This document shows positions 58,918-64,000 of a DNA stretch of 64,000 nucleotides, in pieces. The notes under the pieces were generated by a model that did not search any database, had not been told where the DNA came from, and worked only from the letters and a program-made list of their open reading frames with translations. Position 1 is the first letter of the stretch. The number at the start of each line of letters is the position of its first letter. The position numbers were made by a program, and so were the translations under genes. The stretch comes from Paracoccaceae bacterium (GTDB taxonomy: Bacteria > Pseudomonadota > Alphaproteobacteria > Rhodobacterales > Rhodobacteraceae), in the NCBI GenBank assembly GCA_016936395.1, contig JAFGXY010000025.1:62001-126000 (forward strand), given 5' to 3'.

Positions 58918-60330
58918 TCACTCCGCCAGAACCCAGGTATCCTTGACGCCGCCGCCCTGCGACGAGTTCACCACAAGCGAGCCCTCGGTCAGCGCCACCC
59001 GCGTCAACCCGCCCGGCACCAGTTCCACCCGCTCGCCCACCAGACAATAGGGCCGCAGGTCGACATGCCGCGGTGCCACCCCTTCTTCGACAAAGGTCGG
59101 CGTGGTCGACAGCGCCAGCGTCGGTTGGGCGATGTAATTGTCCGGGTCGGCAATGATGCGGGCGCGAAACGCCTCGACCTGCTCGGCCGTCGCCTTCGGT
59201 CCGACCAGCATGCCATAGCCGCCCGAGCCATGCACCTCTTTCACCACCAGATCGGCCAGATGCGCCAGCACATATTTCAGATCATCCGCCTTGCCGCATT
59301 GCCAGGTCGGCACGTTCTTCAGGATCGGTTCCTCACCCAGATAGAAGCGGATCATTTCCGGCACATAGGTATAAACGGCCTTGTCATCGGCCACCCCTGC
59401 CCCGGGGGCCGAGCAGATCGACACCCCGCCCGAGCGATAGACATCCATCAACCCCGGCACGCCCAGCATGCTGTCGGGGCGAAAACACAACGGGTCGATG
59501 AAATCATCGTCGATCCGGCGATAGATCACATCCACCCGGCGCGGGCCTTCGGTGGTGCGCATGAAGACAAACTCGCCCTCCACGAAAAGGTCCTGCCCTT
59601 CGACCAGTTCGACCCCCATCATGTCGGCCAGAAAACTGTGCTCGTAATAGGCACTGTTGTAATGGCCGGGGGTCAGGATCACCACCGTCGGTTCGCGGTC
59701 GCATTTCTGCGGCGCGACGCTGGCAAGGGTGCGGCGCAGGATCTCGGGGTAGCTGTCCACCGGCTCGATCCGGTTTTCGCGGAACAGGTCGGGAAACATC
59801 CGCATCATGATCTCGCGGTTTTCCAGCATGTAGGACACGCCGCTGGGGGTGCGGCAATTGTCTTCCAGCACAAAGAAATCCTCTGGCCCGGTGCGCACCA
59901 GATCAATGCCGACGATGTGGCTGTAAACCCCTTTCGACGGCACAAAACCGACGACAGCCTTTTCATAGGCATCGTTCAGATAGACCAGCCGCGCCGGGAT
60001 CCGCCCGGCGCGCACAATCTCGCCCCGACCATAGACATCGACCAGAAAGGCGTTCAGCGCCCGCGCGCGCTGCTTGATGCCACGTTCCAGCCGCGCCCAT
60101 TCGGCCCCGGAAAACACCCGCGGGAACATGTCGAACGGGATCAGCCGGTCGGGATCGCCGCCCTCGCCATAGACCGCAAAGGTGATGCCGATCCGGCGAA
60201 ACAGCGCCTCGGCCTCGGCCTGCTTCATGTGACGCAGTTCGGCCGGCATCGACTGCATCCAGCCTTGCAGCCGGGCGTAAGGCTCGCGCACCTTGCCGCC
60301 CTGATACATTTCGTTGAAATAATCGGTCAC
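58918..60330 (-). CDS. Circularly permuted type-2 ATP-grasp protein (Anbu operon)
   Basis: 470 residues (COG2308). Seen: FAVYGEGGDPDRLIPFDMFP, EDFFVLEDNCRTPSGVSYML with the metal/ATP-binding acidic residues, IDPLCFRPDSMLGVPGLMDV and the nucleotide loop VKEVHGSGGYGMLVGP. Expected to form an amide bond with ATP. First gene of the operon in transcription order. Start at MTDYFNEMYQGG. Confidence 0.95.
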   Translation of the reverse strand: MTDYFNEMYQGGKVREPYARLQGWMQSMPAELRHMKQAEAEALFRRIGITFAVYGEGGDPDRLIPFDMFPRVFSGAEWARLERGIKQRARALNAFLVDVYGRGEIVRAGRIPARLVYLNDAYEKAVVGFVPSKGVYSHIVGIDLVRTGPEDFFVLEDNCRTPSGVSYMLENREIMMRMFPDLFRENRIEPVDSYPEILRRTLASVAPQKCDREPTVVILTPGHYNSAYYEHSFLADMMGVELVEGQDLFVEGEFVFMRTTEGPRRVDVIYRRIDDDFIDPLCFRPDSMLGVPGLMDVYRSGGVSICSAPGAGVADDKAVYTYVPEMIRFYLGEEPILKNVPTWQCGKADDLKYVLAHLADLVVKEVHGSGGYGMLVGPKATAEQVEAFRARIIADPDNYIAQPTLALSTTPTFVEEGVAPRHVDLRPYCLVGERVELVPGGLTRVALTEGSLVVNSSQGGGVKDTWVLAE

Positions 60331-60500
60331 GCAGCGGCCCCTGTTTCCCGGTTCTTACCGTTTACTTAATCAGCACGGCGGAAAGGACGAAAGGGGCTGA
60401 AACAGTTTTTGGCCCAATCAGCTTGCATCCGCCTGTTATTTGGGCAGCTCTGCCGTTGGGCGCCCCTTCCCCCAACCGCCGCCCGTGCTATCCTTGGCGC

Positions 60501-61541
60501 ATGACCACAGGCTTGCTGACCTTTACCGACCGCGGGATATTCTGCCCCGAGGGCGGCTTCTACATCGACCCGTGGCGCCCGGTGGACCGCGCGCTGATCA
60601 CGCATGGCCATTCCGACCACGCCCGCTGGGGCCATGGCCGCTATCTGGCCACCCACGCCGCCCTGCCGGTGATCCGCCACCGTCTGGGCAATATCACCGC
60701 CGAGGGCATCGCTTATGCCGAGACCCGGCAGATCAACGGCGTCAGCGTCAGCTTTCACCCCGCAGGCCACGTCCCCGGATCGGCGCAGATCCGCGTCGAG
60801 CGAGGCGGCGAGGTCTGGGTGGTGTCGGGTGACTACAAGGTGGAGGCAGACGGCCTGTCCGAACCCTTCGTGCCGCTGCGCTGCCACAGTTTCATCACCG
60901 AATGCACCTTTGGCCTGCCGCTGTTCCGCTGGGCGCCGCAAGCGCGTGTTTCCGACCAGATCGCTGCGTGGTGGCAAGCCAACGCCGCCGAGGGCCGCAC
61001 CTCGATCCTTGCCGCCTATGGCCTTGGCAAGGCGCAGCGGCTGATGACCATGCTGCCCGGCCTTGGCCCGATCCTGACCCATGGCGCGGTTGAGGCAACC
61101 ACCGACATCCTGCGCGATCAGGGCTATCCGATCCCCGCCACCACCCGCGTCACGGCAGGCGTTGATGCCAAGTCCCATCCTGGTGCGCTGGTCATCGCCC
61201 CACCCTCCGCGCTTGGCACGTCCTGGGCCGGGCGCTTTGGCCCTGCGGCCGAGGCCTTTGCCTCTGGCTGGATGGCGCTGCGTGGCATTCGGCGGCGGCG
61301 CGGCCTTGGCACCGGCTTTGTGATCTCGGACCATGCCGACTGGCCCGGCCTGAACACCGCGATCCGCGACACCGGCGCCACCCGGATCTTTGCCACCCAT
61401 GGCTACACCACCCCGTTCCGGCGCTGGCTGGAAGATCAGGGCTATGACGCCGGCATCGTGCAAACCGAATTTGGTGGCGACGAGGCTGACACGCCCGAAC
61501 CCGAGCCCGAACCCGCCCCAGAACCAGTGCCCGCCCCATGA
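60501..61541 (+). CDS. Ligase-associated metallo-beta-lactamase-fold DNA exonuclease
   Basis: 346 residues. Seen: HxHxDH motif in ITHGHSDHARWG (His35, His37, Asp39, His40), HPAGHVPGSAQI, VSGDYKVEADGL and the C-terminal IFATHGYTTPFRRWLEDQG. A family that occurs next to ATP-dependent ligases and is thought to trim DNA ends before sealing. The C-terminus is a short Pro/Glu/Ala tail. Followed by the ligase gene. Confidence 0.93.
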   Translation: MTTGLLTFTDRGIFCPEGGFYIDPWRPVDRALITHGHSDHARWGHGRYLATHAALPVIRHRLGNITAEGIAYAETRQINGVSVSFHPAGHVPGSAQIRVERGGEVWVVSGDYKVEADGLSEPFVPLRCHSFITECTFGLPLFRWAPQARVSDQIAAWWQANAAEGRTSILAAYGLGKAQRLMTMLPGLGPILTHGAVEATTDILRDQGYPIPATTRVTAGVDAKSHPGALVIAPPSALGTSWAGRFGPAAEAFASGWMALRGIRRRRGLGTGFVISDHADWPGLNTAIRDTGATRIFATHGYTTPFRRWLEDQGYDAGIVQTEFGGDEADTPEPEPEPAPEPVPAP

Positions 61542-61542
61542 T

Positions 61543-61608
61543 CTTGCTGCTTGGAAAAATACTCTCGGGGGGAAAGGCCGCAGGCCTTGGGGGGCAGACA
61601 GCCCCCCT
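61543..61608 (-). repeat. Dispersed hairpin/GTATTT element, copy 7 (reverse orientation)
   Basis: Reverse complement of the copy at 63219: on the minus strand gggggctgtctgccccc, then aaggcctgcggcctt, then ccccgagagtattttt. It lies between the exonuclease stop and the ligase start, so the ligase gene is flanked by inverted copies. Confidence 0.85.
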
Positions 61609-61635
61609 TGCCCGCCCCGCCAAGGGCACCGCGCA

Positions 61636-63258
61636 ATGAAGCGCTTTGCCGCCCTGTTCAACGCGCTGGACGCCACCACCAGGACCGGGGCCAAGACCGC
61701 TGCCCTTGCCGCGTATTTCCGCGACGCGCCACACCCCGACCGGGTCTGGACCGTGGCGCTGCTGTCGGGCCGCCGTCCCAAGCGCGCGGTCAACGCCACC
61801 GAATTGCGGCTCTGGGCGGCCGAGGCGGCGGGCATCCCGCTGTGGCTCTTTGAAGAAAGCTATGCCGTGGCCGGCGATCTGGCCGAAACCATCGCCCGCC
61901 TGCTGCCCGAAACCGCCACCAGCCAGCCCCCCGGCCTTGACGCCACCCTGCGCGCCCTGATCGCCCTGACCGGGCGGCCGCCGGCCGAGCGTCGCGCCCA
62001 TGTCACCGCCACCTGGGCGGCGCTTGGCGCCGACGAGCGGTTTCTGTTCAACAAGCTCTTGACCGGCGGCTTTCGCATGGGCGTGAGCCAGGGGCTGATG
62101 ACGCGGGCCTTGGCGCAGGTGACCGGGGTCGAGGCCTCGGTGATGGCACACCGGCTGATGGGCGACTGGGATCCGGCGCAGACCAGCTTTGCCGCGCTGA
62201 CGGAAACCGGCGGCTCGGACGGCGCGGCGCGGCCCTACCCCTTCGCGCTGGCCAGCCCGCTGGAGGATGCCCCCGAAAACCTCGGCCCTCCCGAAGACTG
62301 GCTGGCCGAATGGAAATGGGATGGCATCCGCGGCCAGATCATCGCCCGCGCCGGCGCTTTCGCGGTCTGGAGCCGCGGCGAAGACCTGATCACCGACCGC
62401 TTTCCCGAATTCGCGCCGCTACAAGACCACCTTCCCCCCGGCACGGTGATCGACGGCGAGATCGTGGCCTGGGGCGGCAGCGCGCCCCTGCCGTTTGCCG
62501 ACCTGCAAAAGCGCATCGGGCGCAAGACGGTGCCAAAGCGCCTGCTGGCCGAGGCCCCGGCGCATGTTCTTGCCTATGACCTGCTGGAAGACGCCGGCCA
62601 AGACCTGCGCGACGCGCCGCTGTCGCAGCGCCGCGCCCGGCTGGAGGCGATCCTTGCCGCCCTGCCCCCCGGCCTGCCGCTGTCGCCGTCCCCCACCATC
62701 CCCGGCGACTGGGCGGTGCGGGCAGCGGTGCGGGACGGCGCGCGCGGCCGGATTGCCGAAGGGCTGATGCTCAAGCGCCTGTCCTCGCCCTATCACGTCG
62801 GGCGCAGGCGCGGCGACTGGTGGAAATGGAAGCTTGACCCCTATGCGGTGGATGCGGTGATGATCTACGCGCAGGCCGGACATGGGCGGCGCGCCAACCT
62901 TTACACGGATTTCACCTTTGCGCTGCGCGATGGCAATGATCTGGTGCCGTTCACCAAAGCCTATTCCGGGCTGACCGACGCGGAATTTGCCGAAATCACC
63001 CGCTGGGTTGGCCGCAACACGCAAGAACGCTTTGGCCCGGTGCGCCGGGTGGTGCCAGAGTTGGTGTTCGAGATCGGCTTTGAAGGGATACAGGCCAGCC
63101 CGCGCCACAAATCGGGCATCGCCCTGCGCTTTCCGCGCATGCTGCGCTGGCGGCGCGACAAGGGCGTGGCGGATATCGACACGATCGAGGCGTTGCGCCT
63201 GCTGCTGCGGCACAAGACGGGGGGCTGTCTGCCCCCCGCACCCCCCGAGGGTATTTGA
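61636..63258 (+). CDS. ATP-dependent DNA ligase
   Basis: 540 residues. Seen: N-terminal DNA-binding domain (about 1-200, with FNKLLTGGFRMGVSQGLMTR), adenylation motif I EWKWDGIRGQ with Lys227, motif IV EGLMLKRL and motif V WWKWKLDPYAVDAVM, then the OB domain. The final residues (about 529-540, GGCLPPAPPEGI) are encoded by a dispersed repeat rather than ligase sequence. Forms a probable repair module with the exonuclease upstream. The Lhr-type helicase and phosphoesterase that often accompany it are not in the window. Confidence 0.94.
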   Translation: MKRFAALFNALDATTRTGAKTAALAAYFRDAPHPDRVWTVALLSGRRPKRAVNATELRLWAAEAAGIPLWLFEESYAVAGDLAETIARLLPETATSQPPGLDATLRALIALTGRPPAERRAHVTATWAALGADERFLFNKLLTGGFRMGVSQGLMTRALAQVTGVEASVMAHRLMGDWDPAQTSFAALTETGGSDGAARPYPFALASPLEDAPENLGPPEDWLAEWKWDGIRGQIIARAGAFAVWSRGEDLITDRFPEFAPLQDHLPPGTVIDGEIVAWGGSAPLPFADLQKRIGRKTVPKRLLAEAPAHVLAYDLLEDAGQDLRDAPLSQRRARLEAILAALPPGLPLSPSPTIPGDWAVRAAVRDGARGRIAEGLMLKRLSSPYHVGRRRGDWWKWKLDPYAVDAVMIYAQAGHGRRANLYTDFTFALRDGNDLVPFTKAYSGLTDAEFAEITRWVGRNTQERFGPVRRVVPELVFEIGFEGIQASPRHKSGIALRFPRMLRWRRDKGVADIDTIEALRLLLRHKTGGCLPPAPPEGI

Positions 63259-63270
63259 GCCAAGAGGAAA
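63219..63270 (+). repeat. Dispersed hairpin/GTATTT element, copy 8, overlapping ligase 3' end
   Basis: Hairpin ggggggc-tgtct-gcccccc (63219-63237), then gcaccccccgagggtattt and gagccaagaggaaa. The ligase stop TGA (63256-63258) lies inside the element. Same family as 16068 (forward) and 61543 (reverse). Confidence 0.85.
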
Positions 63271-63348
63271 CCCATTCGCGGCGCGTAGGTCTTGCGACTT
63301 GGCCACCTGCCGCCCTAGATGAGACCAAAGCAAAGATGAGGAAAGACC

Positions 63349-64000
63349 ATGACCCTGCCCCTTGCCCGCCCTGTGTTTGATGCCAATGCCGCCTCGGGCG
63401 GGTTCGGGGCCTTGCCCGATTGGGATTTGACTGATCTGTATCCGGCGCCGGAGTCGCCCGAGTTTGCCCGCGACATGGACGGACTGGACGCCTCCTGCGC
63501 CGCGTTTGCCACCGCCTATCAGGGCAAGCTGGCCGATCTGGACGCGGCGGCCCTGCTGGTCTGTGTGCAGACCTATGAGCAGATCGACATCACCGCCGGG
63601 CGGCTGATGTCTTTTGCGGGCCTGCGCTATTACCAGAACACCATGGACAGCGAGCGCGCCAAGTTCATGGCCGACACCCAGGACCGCATCACCAACGCGA
63701 CCACGCCGCTGGTGTTCTTCAGCCTTGAGTTCAACCGGCTGGAAGACGCGCATCTGAATGGCCTTCTGGCCGCCAATGCGGGGCTTGCCCGTTACAAGCC
63801 GGTGTTTGACCGGATGCGCGCAATGCGGCCACACCAGTTGTCGGATGAGCTGGAGCAGTTCTTGCATGACGAGTCGGTGGTGGGGGCAAGCGCGTGGAAC
63901 AAACTGTTTGACGAAACCATGGCCGGGCTGATGTTCACTGTGGCCGGAGAGCCGGAAGAGTTGAACCTTGAAGCCACGCTGAACCTGTTGACCGATGCCG
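63349..64000 (+). CDS. pepF: M3 family oligoendopeptidase (partial, N-terminal part only)
   Basis: At least 217 residues, cut by the window end. Seen: an N-terminus MTLPLARPVFDANAASGGFG followed by LPDWDLTDLYPAPESPEFAR, then the helical N-terminal domain of PepF/M3B peptidases (ITAGRLMSFAGLRYYQNT, FFSLEFNRLEDAHLNGLLAA). The HExxH zinc site would lie beyond the window. Start ATG at 63349 with AGATGAGGAAA upstream. Confidence 0.9.
   Translation, partial: MTLPLARPVFDANAASGGFGALPDWDLTDLYPAPESPEFARDMDGLDASCAAFATAYQGKLADLDAAALLVCVQTYEQIDITAGRLMSFAGLRYYQNTMDSERAKFMADTQDRITNATTPLVFFSLEFNRLEDAHLNGLLAANAGLARYKPVFDRMRAMRPHQLSDELEQFLHDESVVGASAWNKLFDETMAGLMFTVAGEPEELNLEATLNLLTDA

Noticed and set aside
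58888-60369. 493-codon plus-strand frame opposite the ATP-grasp gene
   Set aside because: Antisense shadow; the minus strand carries the conserved ATP-grasp blocks.
62419-63867. 482-codon minus-strand frame opposite ligase and pepF
   Set aside because: Crosses two real plus-strand genes and has shadow-type composition.

Overview
The window is GC-rich chromosomal DNA with the gene content and protein style of a Rhodobacterales (Rhodobacter/Paracoccus-like) alphaproteobacterium. Indicators are the CobS/CobT aerobic cobaltochelatase genes, an oxyR-katG divergent pair, CarD, FdxA, a SUV3-like helicase, an interrupted hisB-H-A-F-E cluster, the Anbu/transglutaminase/alpha-E/ATP-grasp operon, and many short GC-hairpin plus GTATTT intergenic elements. 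It is almost entirely protein-coding. There are two tRNA genes and no rRNA, CRISPR array, integrase, phage or insertion sequence that I can support. Both ends cut genes: lon at the left (the last codon present is the catalytic lysine) and an M3 oligoendopeptidase at the right.

Layout. 0-6.5 kb: lon, a PAS/zinc-ribbon-like unknown, tgt, a GNAT acetyltransferase. 5.6-12.4 kb: stress and repair genes (oxyR/katG, a photolyase-family protein with a DUF2256 mini-protein, a GlcG/HbpS-like protein, bolA, a J-domain protein). 12.4-18 kb: periplasmic MsrB, cobaltochelatase cobS-cobT split by a large inverted repeat, an M24 aminopeptidase, sufE. 18.5-22.1 kb: a lipoprotein, rnd, purM-purN, a tRNA with anticodon CAT. 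22.1-25 kb: a divergent locus with a membrane-tethered LuxR-type regulator facing a diheme cytochrome c and a beta-propeller protein. 25-28 kb: tRNA-Tyr, a SpoU-family rRNA methylase, a CoA-binding protein and a low-GC orphan gene. 28-33.5 kb: hisE, F, A, H, B on the minus strand with opposite-strand genes between them, including a stand-alone Ada metal-binding domain. 33.5-37 kb: a Zn/Mn ABC importer operon with Fur-type palindromes upstream. 37-45 kb: a glycosyltransferase-like gene, LysE exporter/Lrp regulator, O-acetylhomoserine sulfhydrylase, a SIMPL protein, and a 1057-residue membrane protein joining GspL/PilM-like and PilP/GspC-like ends. 45-49 kb: a CPA2 antiporter and two cobalamin nucleotide-loop genes. 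49-55.5 kb: carD, fdxA, S4 protein, SUV3-like helicase, TPR protein, SCP2 protein with a coupled hydrolase. 55.5-60.3 kb: the Anbu proteasome-like operon. 60.5-63.3 kb: MBL exonuclease and ATP-dependent DNA ligase flanked by inverted copies of the dispersed element. 63.3 kb to end: pepF.

Themes are oxidative and DNA-damage defence, cobalamin synthesis (chelatase plus nucleotide-loop assembly), histidine and purine synthesis, and the putative peptide-modification/proteolysis system around Anbu. The most interesting loci are the Anbu operon with its extra unknown member, the GspL/PilP-like fusion, the LuxR/cytochrome/propeller locus, and the dispersed element that supplies the C-terminus of the ligase.
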